Source of the DNA: a bacterium
GTDB lineage: Bacteria > Bdellovibrionota_C > UBA2361 > RFPC01
NCBI GenBank assembly: GCA_030428205.1
Contig: JAUIBK010000006.1
Span: 53,794 to 117,793 of the forward strand
Direction: 5' to 3'
DNA length: 64,000 bases
Shown here: positions 43,340 through 52,392 of the stretch, piece after piece
Position numbering within the stretch: the stretch's first letter is position 1
Layout: each line of letters starts with the position of its first letter
Notes under the pieces: generated by a model
The model's input: only the letters and a program-made list of their open reading frames with translations
What the model was told of the DNA's origin: nothing
The model's database searches: none
Translations under genes and position numbers: made by a program

Positions 43340-43926
43340 AGTGCTTCTCCAAAATGGTGCTTCGTCATGCAGTCTCGTAAGATGAGTCTTGCTTTGTTGA
43401 GTCGTGAACGGACGGTCCCAATTGGAACTTCAATGATCTTCGCTGCCTCTTCGTATGTTTTCTCTTGTAGGCCGCAGAGTGAAATTGTTTCTTGAAATTT
43501 TTGTGTGAGCTTGGCGTAACACTTGCGAAATTGCTTAAGTTGCTCTCTTGTCTCTATGTCATGTTCTGTATTTTGGGTCGTGGAGAGTTGGACTGTTTCG
43601 AGCGGTTCGTTATGGAGATATTCTTTGTAGCGTCTTGAACGAAAGTACGAATAGGTCGTGTTAAGAGCGATTCGTATAATCCAGGTAGAAAATGTTGCGT
43701 CACTCCGAAAGGTATGTAAGTTTCGATATGCTTTGAGAAATGTTTCTTGTGCGAGTTCTTCAGCAACCTCATGTGAATGAATCTGGCGCTGAATCATGGC
43801 GTAAACTCGATCCTTGTTCTCTTCTACAAAATATCGATAGAGCTCTGTCTTGCCAGCGCATATAAGCTTGATACGCTCATGCTCGGTATACTCAGCCTGA
43901 TTTGTATTACGGGTCACGTCTGTCAT
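43336..43926 (-). CDS. ECF-family RNA polymerase sigma factor
   Basis: The 196-aa product contains region 2 (EVAEELAQETFLKAYRNLHT, FSTWIIRIALNTTYSYFRSR) and region 4 (KTYEEAAKIIEVPIGTVRSRLNKARLIL), the ECF architecture. It lies immediately upstream of and overlaps a VWA/anti-sigma protein by 4 bp, the usual pairing for envelope-responsive sigma factors. It is the second ECF sigma factor in this window. The target regulon is unknown and autoregulation is likely but not shown. Confidence 0.93.
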   Translation of the reverse strand: MTDVTRNTNQAEYTEHERIKLICAGKTELYRYFVEENKDRVYAMIQRQIHSHEVAEELAQETFLKAYRNLHTFRSDATFSTWIIRIALNTTYSYFRSRRYKEYLHNEPLETVQLSTTQNTEHDIETREQLKQFRKCYAKLTQKFQETISLCGLQEKTYEEAAKIIEVPIGTVRSRLNKARLILRDCMTKHHFGEAL

Positions 43927-44117
43927 CTCCCGATGGGTAGCCTTTCGTAAGAGCGTATCGTGCTCTTGGTTTCTTAGACTACGGTAAATCAGAAGAGTTC
44001 AATCTTTTTTATAGCTGTAGTATCAAGTAGTTAGGTCGTTTTGGCAGAGGGCTTGAAGTCCCCTTTGTTGTCACACAAAGACTCAACTGAGTTGCATAAC
44101 AGTAGTTAGGTAGCGTT

Positions 44118-45548
44118 ATGGCATCAATCATTCCTGAAAATTCTACTGCTGGGAGCGTACAAACTCAGTCAGCCTTTTCCTCGCTGAGCGCAGGAGACGC
44201 CGGTCGCGCAGAGCGAACTCGTAGTCTTGTTGATGGGGTTCGGCACCTACGAGATGTGCCAAACTCGCTTCCTGCTGCAAAGGTAGAGGCTCGTACCTTA
44301 CTGCTGACTGGTTTTACCGCACACCTTTCCAAAGGAGACCTGCCACTAGCTCGAAGTGACTTTGAGAGATCACTTAAAAGAGTCGCGCATCGCATCGCCC
44401 ATTCAAATGAACAAGGTTATTTTGAAGATGAGAGAGCGTCACAAACGCTCGTAACGCAGTTGATGACAGAAGCGCAGCTTGCACAAGATCTGGGATTTAC
44501 GGCGAGAGAGGTGGCACTCTCTTTACATAAAATGACACTGAGTGATTACGTTCTCCTTCAAGATAATTATCCTAAAATGATAGTTGAGCGAGCTTTAACA
44601 AGACCCGATCCTGTTGAGGCTGCTCGTGAACTCGCAAATCGTAGAGAGGAGCATAAGACTTGGGTAACGAAACACCTTGCTGAAGGCGAAGAGGCGAGTA
44701 TTGCTTCTCTTGTTGCCAGTAAATCATTTCGTTTGCGAGAAAAGCCTCAAAAGAGGTTCTATCACGTACGTAGGCTGTACCGTCGATTCCAACGAGATAG
44801 AGCGTGGTTTGAGAGATCTTTACCTGAAGAGTTTCATTCTGGCGCAAGACACTTTGCTACACGCACTTTTTACCTCCCCGCCAACCATCGTCACCGTGTG
44901 GTTCGTGACCTACGAAAGGTCTCTGAGGCATTTCGTGTAGACCCACGCGTAGAGCAGTATAAATTGCGATTTGAACTTATTCAGCGCAGTGTGGGAGTGG
45001 CGAGCAATCCGGTAAAACATATCCAAGGCCTCCTTGATAACTTTGAACGAGAGTATCGGGTGCTACGCGCACTACTGCCAGGGAGGCCTCAAGCGGTATA
45101 CCGTGGTCTAGCTATTCGAGCGGGAATGACAAGCAGCAGTGACCATGCTGAACAAGTTGGCGTGGCACATGGAAGAGAGCCTATTCCAATTGCTTCCGAT
45201 GAGCTGGCCGAGCGTTATCAACGATACGCGGAGCGTTATTTACAGTTTCCAACCATCAACTGGCTCCTTGCTCTTGACATGACGCTATCATCTAAGCCCG
45301 AAGAGAGACTTCGTAGTCACCTTGATACCTTTCGAGAGTCTCTTGGATTAACAGGAAAAGGCATAGAGCGAGAACCGCTCCTTGGAGCTATTGAAAACAC
45401 TTTTCACTCTTATCCAGAAAGCCAAAGAGGTTTCATTCGTCGAGGGTTGCTTGGACGGTTCACGACCCTTCAGCCTACTCAGCTACATGTGTTTAGTGAG
45501 TTTCGAAACCGTATTCAACAGGAGCTTCTCCCCTACGTTCAAGAGTAG
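44118..45548 (+). CDS. Uncharacterised 476-aa protein
   Basis: The product begins with a Ser/Thr/Ala-rich, probably disordered segment (residues 1-35). A long helical body rich in Arg and Glu follows (RRLYRRFQRDRAWF, ELAERYQRYAERYL). There is no signal peptide or membrane span. I recognise no domain. It stands alone between an ECF sigma gene and a flgM-like gene, and a perfect 11-bp stem lies just beyond its stop. The N-terminus style is like those of the proteins at 36033, 52842 and 58911. Confidence 0.65.
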   Translation: MASIIPENSTAGSVQTQSAFSSLSAGDAGRAERTRSLVDGVRHLRDVPNSLPAAKVEARTLLLTGFTAHLSKGDLPLARSDFERSLKRVAHRIAHSNEQGYFEDERASQTLVTQLMTEAQLAQDLGFTAREVALSLHKMTLSDYVLLQDNYPKMIVERALTRPDPVEAARELANRREEHKTWVTKHLAEGEEASIASLVASKSFRLREKPQKRFYHVRRLYRRFQRDRAWFERSLPEEFHSGARHFATRTFYLPANHRHRVVRDLRKVSEAFRVDPRVEQYKLRFELIQRSVGVASNPVKHIQGLLDNFEREYRVLRALLPGRPQAVYRGLAIRAGMTSSSDHAEQVGVAHGREPIPIASDELAERYQRYAERYLQFPTINWLLALDMTLSSKPEERLRSHLDTFRESLGLTGKGIEREPLLGAIENTFHSYPESQRGFIRRGLLGRFTTLQPTQLHVFSEFRNRIQQELLPYVQE

Positions 45549-45606
45549 GAAAGTTGCTATGTGCCGTGAACAGCGTCGTTGAGAGATTCCCCAGAAAAGG
45601 ATCAAA

Positions 45607-45649
45607 ATCATGCTCCGCCCAGACTGCTATCCTTCAGACGGAGCATGAT
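45607..45649. terminator. Bidirectional terminator-like hairpin
   Basis: ATCATGCTCCG (45607-45617) pairs perfectly with CGGAGCATGAT (45639-45649) between the convergent 476-aa gene and the flgM-like gene. Confidence 0.65.
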
Positions 45650-45652
45650 CCA

Positions 45653-45934
45653 TTAAAGGAGATCTCGAGCAACTGATTCGGCCACACGAACAGGATCTGG
45701 CTGGTATTCTTGTGCCTCTACCTGTTCTTTGATCCGTGCGATTTTCTCCGCACGAGATTCCTGTACATTCTTTCCCCCGTGGAGACCGAAATCAGAAGCA
45801 ACACGCACGGCTCCAACCGTTTGTGCGTTGAGCTCATCAGCCGATTCTTGTACGACTTTTGCGCTCTGTTGATTTCGTTGGGATGCTGGGCCTAGAGCGT
45901 CGATTAGACGCGCTAGTTTCTTATCTATTTTCAT
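45653..45934 (-). CDS. flgM: FlgM-like anti-sigma-28 factor
   Basis: FlgM holds the flagellar sigma factor FliA inactive until it is exported through the completed hook-basal body. The 93-aa product from ATG 45934 (MKIDKKLARL, preceded by GAGGTG) has the family's disordered N-terminus and the conserved C-terminal pattern SRAEKIARIKEQVEAQEY, PDPVRVAESVARDLL. A TTG start 7 codons upstream is less likely. No flagellar genes adjoin it in the window. Its long leader carries a stem, GATTCCG with CGGAATC. Confidence 0.8.
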   Translation of the reverse strand: MKIDKKLARLIDALGPASQRNQQSAKVVQESADELNAQTVGAVRVASDFGLHGGKNVQESRAEKIARIKEQVEAQEYQPDPVRVAESVARDLL

Positions 45935-45955
45935 GACACACCTCGTCCGTGACAA

Positions 45956-46271
45956 AGGATTCCGAAAGTAGTTACTTTGCGGAATCGAACGTTTCCATTA
46001 ACGGCCATCCTTAGCCTGCGAGGAGCTTCCATTCTGCTTCCCCTAACACACGTGCATTTGTCGCTTTCTCACGGTGACGTACACGTATGCGGGGCCACCT
46101 ACATTTGCATGTAGGTATTTCGAGTTGGGGTGAAGAGCCTGACTTATGAAGATCTTCACTCGAGAAGAAGGTCGACACGGTGCTTTAGAATCTTGAGTAA
46201 AAAATTCACGATAAATTCCAGTGATTTATGGGGCTTTGTGATTCAAAGCAGCTTCTCAAAGTGTTTTTAGA
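45956..46271. other. Intergenic region upstream of flgM-like gene
   Basis: About 315 bp with several short stems: GATTCCG...CGGAATC (45959-45987) near the gene, and CCTACAT-TTGC-ATGTAGG (about 46102-46119). I see no coding frame and no recognisable sigma-28 consensus. The peroxidase gene on the other side is transcribed in the same direction, so this space holds its end and the flgM promoter. Confidence 0.4.
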
Positions 46272-46335
46272 ATCACAGAGATGCACGGAGGAACACAGAG
46301 GAAATTGTTTCCTTTCCTCTGTGCTCCTCTGCGAT
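46272..46335. repeat. CACAGAG-type periodic hairpin
   Basis: The left arm (ATCACAGAGATGCACGGAGG...) pairs with a right arm ending CTCCTCTGCGAT that is one 9-nt unit shorter. The left arm almost equals the solo sequence at 15151-15183. It lies about 75 bp downstream of the peroxidase gene on the minus strand. Confidence 0.75.
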
Positions 46336-46408
46336 CAAATTATCACGTAGACTCGGCATCGATCACTTAGCTGTATCGCTGGCTGAGGGACGCGGCAGTT
46401 TTCAGTAG

Positions 46409-47392
46409 CTACTTTGCGGTGGCCGGGATTTCTCCTTCAAGAGCACCAAGGAATGTAATGATCGAGCCAACCTCTTGGTCAGTCAATGTTTTACCAAGTT
46501 GGTGGTGCCCCATAAGTTTTACTGCTTCCTCAAGTGTTTTGACGCCACCGTTATGAAAGTATGGCCCGGTCTTTGTGATGTTTCTCAGTGACGGTACTTT
46601 AAAGAAGTACTTATCCGCATCTTTGTTGGTTACCTTGTGTCGACCTGTGTCTTCCGTTTCATACGGATGAACGAGGCCGAGCTTTTGATACATGTGACCA
46701 CCAAGCGTCACCCCACTGTGACATGCCACGCATCCTGCGTTTGCAAATGTCTCAGCACCTTTTTTCTCCTCAGTTGTTAGAGCATCATCATTTCCTTTGA
46801 GATAGTCATCAAAGCGTGAAGGCGTCAGCAGTGTTCTTTCAAAGGCACCGATGGCTTTTCCCATGTTGTTGAAGGTCAGTGGTTTATCTTCACCTGGAAA
46901 TGCTTTCTTGAAGAGCTCTTGGTATTCTTGTGAAGTGCTCAGTCTTTCAACGACAATATCTTCGTTTGGCATTGCCATTTCAACAGGATTCATGACTGGT
47001 CCCAGAGCTTGCTCTTCAACATCTTTGGCGCGGCCATCCCAAAACTGTGCAAAATGAAGAGCTGCGTTGTAGACCGTTGGTGAATTTCTGTCCCCACGTT
47101 GGCCTTTGTGTCCAGGAGAGGTCGGTTCGTTATCAACACCAAAAGTGCTTAAGCCGTGACAGCTATTACAAGAGATATCTTTGTCGGTTGAAAGCTGAGG
47201 ATCCAGGTAGAGTTTTTTTCCTAGCTCGACTTTTGCTTTCGTCGTTGCATCGGAGAGGTCGATAAGAGACTCTGGAAGGGGTTGAAAGAAATTTTTCCAA
47301 CTTGGGCCGTCAGCCAAAAGCTTCGTTGATGAAAACGAAATCAAGGTGAGTGAGAAAAGAAAGAGAATAATGTGATATCGAATAGTTTTCAT
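46409..47392 (-). CDS. Di-heme cytochrome c peroxidase (CcpA/MauG family)
   Basis: A periplasmic enzyme that reduces hydrogen peroxide with electrons from c-type cytochromes. From ATG 47392 (preceded by GAGGACTGATC) it is 327 aa with a signal peptide (about 1-27). The two heme motifs are CNSCH at 75-79 and CVACH at 220-224. LGKKLYLDPQLS, NSPTVYNAALHFAQFWDGRA and FKVPSLRNITKTGPYFHNG are classic CCP signatures. MauG-like cofactor processing cannot be excluded but no partner is nearby. It is a single-gene unit. Confidence 0.93.
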   Translation of the reverse strand: MKTIRYHIILFLFSLTLISFSSTKLLADGPSWKNFFQPLPESLIDLSDATTKAKVELGKKLYLDPQLSTDKDISCNSCHGLSTFGVDNEPTSPGHKGQRGDRNSPTVYNAALHFAQFWDGRAKDVEEQALGPVMNPVEMAMPNEDIVVERLSTSQEYQELFKKAFPGEDKPLTFNNMGKAIGAFERTLLTPSRFDDYLKGNDDALTTEEKKGAETFANAGCVACHSGVTLGGHMYQKLGLVHPYETEDTGRHKVTNKDADKYFFKVPSLRNITKTGPYFHNGGVKTLEEAVKLMGHHQLGKTLTDQEVGSIITFLGALEGEIPATAK

Positions 47393-47435
47393 GATCAGTC
47401 CTCTACACAAATCAAACACGATGGAAGCATAAAAA

Positions 47436-47906
47436 ATGCGTTATCGAATTGCTAGTACGAATAAGATAAAAGAGTCATTTATCCTTGAGGGAGAGCAGGA
47501 GTATCTCAGACGGTTTCCAAAAGATGTTCGTGTGGAATGCCTTACTCTTGGTGGGGAGCGTTTCGGTGATCTTGAGCCACAAGTTCAAAAAGATAAGCAC
47601 TTTGAACTTCTGACAAAAGCCAGAGAAAAGGGAGAATTTCTCATTTTACTTGATGAGCGGGGTGAGCAGTTAGGCTCGAGAAAGCTCGCTGATTATTTTG
47701 AAAAGAAGATGCTTGGAGGCGCTTCACGGTTTTTGCTTGCTATTGGGGGTCCATTTGGATGGAGTGGTGAGGCTCTCAGGGAGGCTGATTTCGTTCTCTC
47801 ACTCTCAAAGCTTACTTTTCCAAACCAGATAGCACGCCTATTGTGTGTCGAGCAGCTATATCGGGTAACCAACATTCTCAAGGGTGGTCATTACCATAAA
47901 GAATAG
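47436..47906 (+). CDS. rlmH: 23S rRNA pseudouridine-1915 N3-methyltransferase RlmH
   Basis: RlmH methylates pseudouridine 1915 in helix 69 of 23S rRNA on the assembled ribosome. The 156-aa product has the SPOUT-class knot signature: LLDERGEQLGSRKLADYFEKK, FLLAIGGPFGWS, LSLSKLTFPNQIARLLCVEQLYR and the terminal GGHYHKE. Length matches. It is divergent from the peroxidase gene with only 43 bp between starts, so promoters overlap. Confidence 0.95.
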   Translation: MRYRIASTNKIKESFILEGEQEYLRRFPKDVRVECLTLGGERFGDLEPQVQKDKHFELLTKAREKGEFLILLDERGEQLGSRKLADYFEKKMLGGASRFLLAIGGPFGWSGEALREADFVLSLSKLTFPNQIARLLCVEQLYRVTNILKGGHYHKE

Positions 47907-48000
47907 TCTCAAAAGTGAAAGTTAAAGAACATTGTTGAGTGTTGGGGGGTGAAAAGGTATCTTCATTGCCATTGCGTAACCGTAATTGGACACCTGCTCT

Positions 48001-48501
48001 ATGGCAAAAATCAAAAAATTCAGCACTGTTAATATACGGAAGATCACAGGGGGAAAGGATCCTATACGACTTGTTGAAGAGTTCATCCTTCGACGTGGTT
48101 TCGATCCAGAAGAGTGTCGCAGAGAAGCCGAGCCTGATAGCTCACGTTGGATGCTCAACCTTGGTGATGAACATGGACAAGGTCAAGAAGAATTAGAGGT
48201 GCTTGCAGAAGGGATTCGCAAACCTTCAGAAACTACCATTTACATGGGAGTGAACGTAGCAACCGTTCCAGTGCGTGGGGCACATGATGTTCTCGCTGCT
48301 GCCTTGGAAATAGCCGATGGACTTGTAGGGATTAAGCTGAGCCTTGTCGGACACTACCTTGTATTAAGCGCTAGTCTTGGCGCAGCAGGCATAACGGTTG
48401 AAGATCTTGATTACAATTATAAGCTGATAACAGCACAACAAATGTGGTTTCGTGAAGCGCTTGCAGAAGAGCTCTCTTGGGAAACTATCATTGATTCGTA
48501 G
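48001..48501 (+). CDS. Uncharacterised acidic protein, possibly YbjN/secretion-chaperone-like
   Basis: From ATG 48001 (MAKIKKFSTVNIRKITGG) the product is 166 aa. It has an alpha/beta layout with LVEEFILRRGFDPEE, a central strand pair (IYMGVNVATVPV, IKLSLVGHYLVLSASL) and a C-terminal acidic helix (MWFREALAEELSW). The fold pattern recalls YbjN and CesT-type chaperones, but no motif proves it. It is followed after 13 bp by a periplasmic binding-protein gene and may be cotranscribed with rlmH upstream. An upstream ATG 5 codons earlier is possible. Confidence 0.6.
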   Translation: MAKIKKFSTVNIRKITGGKDPIRLVEEFILRRGFDPEECRREAEPDSSRWMLNLGDEHGQGQEELEVLAEGIRKPSETTIYMGVNVATVPVRGAHDVLAAALEIADGLVGIKLSLVGHYLVLSASLGAAGITVEDLDYNYKLITAQQMWFREALAEELSWETIIDS

Positions 48502-48514
48502 ACTCTCCTTCTCG

Positions 48515-49609
48515 ATGAAGCATATTGTATTCCTCTTTATCCTCCTCAGCACGGTCTCGTTTGCTTTTGCTCAAGAAGACACAATAACTCTTGGCGGTAT
48601 TTTCGGCCTTTCTGGCTCTGCAGCGCGATATGGAGAGTGGGGGAGTAGAGGGGTACAAATCGCGGTTGAAGAGATTAATCAACGAGGCGGAGTTAAAGGA
48701 AAGAAGCTGAAGCTCTATGTCGAAGACGATCAGAGTAGTCCTGCAAAAGCAATATCTGCCTATCAGAAACTTTCTTCTCTGCATGACATATCCTTTTTTT
48801 TAACAATGCAGTCTTCGGTGGCTCTTGCTCTGTCTCCGCATTCGAATCGGGACAAGAATGTCCAGATAGATTTTACCGCAACAACGCCATCTTATAGTTC
48901 TCCTGATGATTTCACCTTTCGCACTGGTGTGCTTGCAACGCAGCTTGCAGAGGATATTGCTCGCTATATGTATGACACGCGAGCGGTAACTGAGACAGGC
49001 TGTCTCTATATCGAGAATGATTATGGAGCAGGAATGCTTGAGGCATTTAAAAAGTATTACAAAGGTAAGATCCTTTTTGAGGAACCATTTCGGGAGGGAG
49101 AGTCTGACTACCGTAGTTATCTCCTGAAACTAAAATCAAGAAATGTGCGTGACATTTGGCTGATAGGCCATCTTCGTGAAGATGGTGTTATTGTTCGCCA
49201 AGCCTATGAGCTTGGTATGGACGTTCGTTTTTTTACGGATGTTTACTCAGTTGAGGGGCCTGATTTCCTTGATATTGCTGGTGAAGTTGCGAAAAACATT
49301 TATTATGTTGCGCCTACTTTTCACGGCGATTCAGCTGGTTCACGCGCACAACATCTGGCAAAGACATATCGCGACCAATTTGGAGAAGAAGCCACTTATC
49401 TTGTCGCGCAAGCGTATGATGCGGTGTACGCGTTTATGCATGCAATACGAGCTTGTGATAAGCCGTCCTCGCAGTGTGTGAAAGACAAATTGTATGAAGT
49501 GGAGTTTGAAGGTGCGTCAGGTCGCATTGCATTTGATCGGAACGGAGACACCAAAAAAGAGTTGGCGGTCAAAGAGGTCTTACGTGGGAGCTATCGTTCG
49601 GTAAAGTAA
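48515..49609 (+). CDS. Periplasmic amino-acid-type ABC substrate-binding protein (LivJ-like)
   Basis: The 364-aa product has a signal peptide (MKHIVFLFILLSTVSFAFA, cleaved near 19). Its Peripla_BP_6 layout runs from ITLGGIFGLSGSAARYGEWGSRGVQIAVEEIN to DDQSSPAKAISAYQKL, a YIENDYGAGMLEAFKKY hinge region and AYDAVYAFMHAI. Such proteins bind branched-chain amino acids, amides or urea for ABC import. No permease or ATPase genes adjoin it, so it may work with a distant transporter or as a sensor. A longer frame starting at 48452 overlaps the upstream gene and lacks a signal-like start. Confidence 0.87.
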   Translation: MKHIVFLFILLSTVSFAFAQEDTITLGGIFGLSGSAARYGEWGSRGVQIAVEEINQRGGVKGKKLKLYVEDDQSSPAKAISAYQKLSSLHDISFFLTMQSSVALALSPHSNRDKNVQIDFTATTPSYSSPDDFTFRTGVLATQLAEDIARYMYDTRAVTETGCLYIENDYGAGMLEAFKKYYKGKILFEEPFREGESDYRSYLLKLKSRNVRDIWLIGHLREDGVIVRQAYELGMDVRFFTDVYSVEGPDFLDIAGEVAKNIYYVAPTFHGDSAGSRAQHLAKTYRDQFGEEATYLVAQAYDAVYAFMHAIRACDKPSSQCVKDKLYEVEFEGASGRIAFDRNGDTKKELAVKEVLRGSYRSVK

Positions 49610-49640
49610 AGTTTCGAAAGATTGAGTTCGCGATTGCCGA

Positions 49641-49690
49641 CTAGTGCTCCGTCGTAGCTTTAGCGAAGGCGGAAGGGAAGGTACGGCTTT
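49641..49690. repeat. Possible solo end of a CTAG element
   Basis: CTAGTGCTCCG near 49642 equals the inverted outer end of the element at 56668-56816 for about 11 nt and is followed by unrelated GC-rich sequence. It lies in the 87-bp gap between the convergent binding-protein and helicase genes. It may be a decayed relic or chance. Confidence 0.3.
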
Positions 49691-49696
49691 CTTGTA

Positions 49697-52147
49697 TCAC
49701 TCAACTAAGGCAAGCTTTGCGTGACGGAAGAGCAGTTTTTTGGGGACATCGAAATTCTCAAAGCGTACAGAAATCTTTGCTTTTTCTTCTTTGCCGCTTG
49801 GGTGGTGATCGATTTGTTCAATAACACCTGCGCCAAATGTTCGATGAGCCACTTTGGTGCCTACTTCAAGATCTGAGAATGTGGCTCGAGTGAGAGAACG
49901 GAAGTTTGAAGAGTCTTCTTCAAGGGTGTCAGCTGTTTGAACGAACGCACTCGCAGAGCCTTTTTTCTTAAACTTCCTAGAGTATGGACGTTTGGGGGTC
50001 TTCTTCGAGAACCCACCTCCAGAATAACCGGAAGAAAAGGAAGGTTCTTCCCAAGCATCATCATCAAAAGATACTTCAGAGCCTGCAGGAGTAGTTGAAA
50101 GAAACTCATCAATCCCATCAGCAAGGCAACTTGTAGGAATATCAAAAACAAATCGAGAGGGCTCACGCATCCCTGAGCCATACCCAAATCCTCCTCCTGC
50201 AGAAAACATTCCGCGGTGTTTGGCTCGTGTGAGGTAGAGCTGTTCCATTGCTCGAGTCATGCCGACATAACACAACCTACGTTCTTCTGAGACACCAAAA
50301 GGAGTGTCTGAAGACTTTGAGTGGGGCAGCAGTCCTTCTTCTAAGCCGGTAAAGAATACGACTGGATATTCTAATCCTTTTGCAAGATGAAGGGTCATTA
50401 ATGAAACTGTTTCTGGCGTACTTTCTTCTTTCTCTTCCGCTGTCTGCTTGTCATGCGCTTCTTCAACAGGAAGCTCTTCACTGCTTGTAAGTGAAACGCG
50501 ATCTAAGAAGAGACGGAGATCTTCCTCGGGAGTTTCTCCTTGGTGAGACATCGTAACGGCGATGCTTGTAAGTTCTTGTAAGTTCTCTAGCCGTGATTCT
50601 GCAGTGACGTCCTTCATTTCTTTCAGCTTAGGGCCATACCCCGTCCGCTCAATAGTGAGCTCAACAAGTTTATAGAGAGGTGCTGTTTTTGAAGCGGCTA
50701 AAAGCTCATCGTATAGCTCAATAAATGCGGCAGTTTTTTTGTTGCCCATGCCCAGGTTGCGACATGCCTGCATAAGGCTCTCGCCTTCTGAAGCAGCTAC
50801 TCGAATTGCTTGCACTGAGCGTGGTCCAATGCCTCGAGGAGGGGTGTTGACGACACGTAAGAAAGACTGATTGTCAGCGTCATTCACTAGAAGGCGGAGA
50901 TAGGCCAAGATGTCCTTAATCTCTTTTCGATCATAGAACTTAAGACCTCCGTAAATGCGGTAAGGAATACTTCGTTGGAGAAGAGCATCTTCGAGCGCTC
51001 GTGACTGAGCATTGGTGCGGTAAAAAAGAGCAATGTCGCTGAGCTTTCGCCCCGTCTGTCTCTGTTTTTCTATCTCTTTTGCAATGTAGGAAGCTTCATC
51101 GCTCTCATCATATCCCGCATAGGTTGTAATCTGTGAGCCTTGTTCGCTTTCAGTCCAAAGCTTTTTTGCTTTTCGCTCTTTATTTTTGGCGATCACACTA
51201 TTGGCGGAATCAAGAATTCGCGCCGTAGAGCGGTAGTTCTGTTCGAGTTTAACAATCTTTGTGCCGGGAAAGTCTTTTTCGAAATTTAAAATGTTGTGAA
51301 TGGTCGCACCCCGAAAGGCATAGATAGATTGGTCGTCGTCTCCTACGACAAGCAGGTTGTTTTGTGGGGCGGCTAGCACGCGTATGAGCATGTATTGAAC
51401 TTTGTTCGTGTCTTGAAACTCGTCAACAAGCAGATATTTCAAAAAGGCTTGGTAGGAGCGAAGAATATCTTCGTGCTCACGAAAGAGGCGTACAACGTTT
51501 ACAAGCAAGTCCCCAAAGTCCATGGCGTGTGATGCCAGAAGTGCTCGCTGATATCTGTCGTAGACATCTGCAATAATGTTTTCGACGTATCCACTGTGGT
51601 GTTCGAGGTACTGCGCAGAGGAGATATAGTTGTTCTTGGCTTTATCGATAGCTTTTTGAAAGAGGCTCACTGGATACTTTGAGTCATCAATGTTTTGCTC
51701 TTTAATAATACCTTTGAGAACGCCTTTGCTATCTTGGGTGTCGTAGACCACAAAGTCTGCGCGGTAGCCGAGTTTTTGAGCGTGTCTCCGTAAAATACGG
51801 AGCGCCGTAGAGTGAAAGGTTGAGGCCCAAAGATGTGAAGCCTGGGAGCCGAGTAGCGAAGCCAGTCGTTCTTTCATCTCACGACTCGCTTTGTTGGTGA
51901 ACGTCACAGCGAGGATGTGTTTTGGGGAAACGCCGTGAGCTTTAACTAAGTGTGCAATGCGGTGGGTGAGTACCCGTGTTTTTCCACTCCCTGCACCCGC
52001 AAGGATCAGAATAGGGCCGTCAACGTGAGAAGCAGCTTCAAGCTGCTCAGGATTAAGGCCAACAAAGTATGGTGGAAGTCCTCCGGCGTTGTCTGGGGCT
52101 TCTTGAGGGGGAGTCTGAAAGAGTTCGCTTTGAATTGGTTTTACCAC
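49697..52147 (-). CDS. UvrD/PcrA/Rep-family DNA helicase
   Basis: Superfamily 1A 3'-5' DNA helicase for repair and replication restart. The 816-aa product has motif I AGAGSGKTRVLTHRIA, Ia AVTFTNKASREMKERL, II VDEFQDTN, III VVGDDDQSIYAFRGA, IV LEQNYRS, V TLHLAKGLEYPVVFF and VI RRLCYVGMTRAMEQLYL. The C-terminal Gly/Ser-rich linker ends in a Tudor-like tail (VGTKVAHRTFGAGVIEQI) typical of UvrD/PcrA. Start is GTG at 52147. Distinguishing UvrD from PcrA by eye is not safe. Confidence 0.94.
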   Translation of the reverse strand: MVKPIQSELFQTPPQEAPDNAGGLPPYFVGLNPEQLEAASHVDGPILILAGAGSGKTRVLTHRIAHLVKAHGVSPKHILAVTFTNKASREMKERLASLLGSQASHLWASTFHSTALRILRRHAQKLGYRADFVVYDTQDSKGVLKGIIKEQNIDDSKYPVSLFQKAIDKAKNNYISSAQYLEHHSGYVENIIADVYDRYQRALLASHAMDFGDLLVNVVRLFREHEDILRSYQAFLKYLLVDEFQDTNKVQYMLIRVLAAPQNNLLVVGDDDQSIYAFRGATIHNILNFEKDFPGTKIVKLEQNYRSTARILDSANSVIAKNKERKAKKLWTESEQGSQITTYAGYDESDEASYIAKEIEKQRQTGRKLSDIALFYRTNAQSRALEDALLQRSIPYRIYGGLKFYDRKEIKDILAYLRLLVNDADNQSFLRVVNTPPRGIGPRSVQAIRVAASEGESLMQACRNLGMGNKKTAAFIELYDELLAASKTAPLYKLVELTIERTGYGPKLKEMKDVTAESRLENLQELTSIAVTMSHQGETPEEDLRLFLDRVSLTSSEELPVEEAHDKQTAEEKEESTPETVSLMTLHLAKGLEYPVVFFTGLEEGLLPHSKSSDTPFGVSEERRLCYVGMTRAMEQLYLTRAKHRGMFSAGGGFGYGSGMREPSRFVFDIPTSCLADGIDEFLSTTPAGSEVSFDDDAWEEPSFSSGYSGGGFSKKTPKRPYSRKFKKKGSASAFVQTADTLEEDSSNFRSLTRATFSDLEVGTKVAHRTFGAGVIEQIDHHPSGKEEKAKISVRFENFDVPKKLLFRHAKLALVE

Positions 52148-52212
52148 GGGTTCATTTTAAAGGGAGTTTAGGCCAAAAGTACAGTATATGGCATTCCCGG
52201 TGTCGCCCCAAC

Positions 52213-52347
52213 GGCCATGAAGTTAAGCTTCTCACCGAACGGCTCATTACGGCTGAGTTCACGCCGAAGCCTTGCCTCTATTTATGTCGAGCTGGAAGTC
52301 GAGGACAAGCAGGAATGAACGCGATTAGTCACCTTAACTTAATGGCC
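52213..52347. repeat. 135-bp region bounded by 15-nt inverted repeat
   Basis: GGCCATGAAGTTAAG (52213-52227) and CTTAACTTAATGGCC (52333-52347) pair at 14 of 15 positions. The interior holds further short complementary segments and no gene. It lies upstream of the helicase gene and downstream of the small membrane gene, both minus strand. It could be a structured RNA or another MITE-like relic. Confidence 0.5.
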
Positions 52348-52392
52348 CTGAGCCCGCCTCTATCTACGTGAGAGATAGCGTAGCGAACGATC

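Noticed and set aside
45956..46271. Sigma-28 promoter upstream of the flgM-like gene
   Set aside because: No TAAA-N15-GCCGATAA-like sequence was found on the minus strand.
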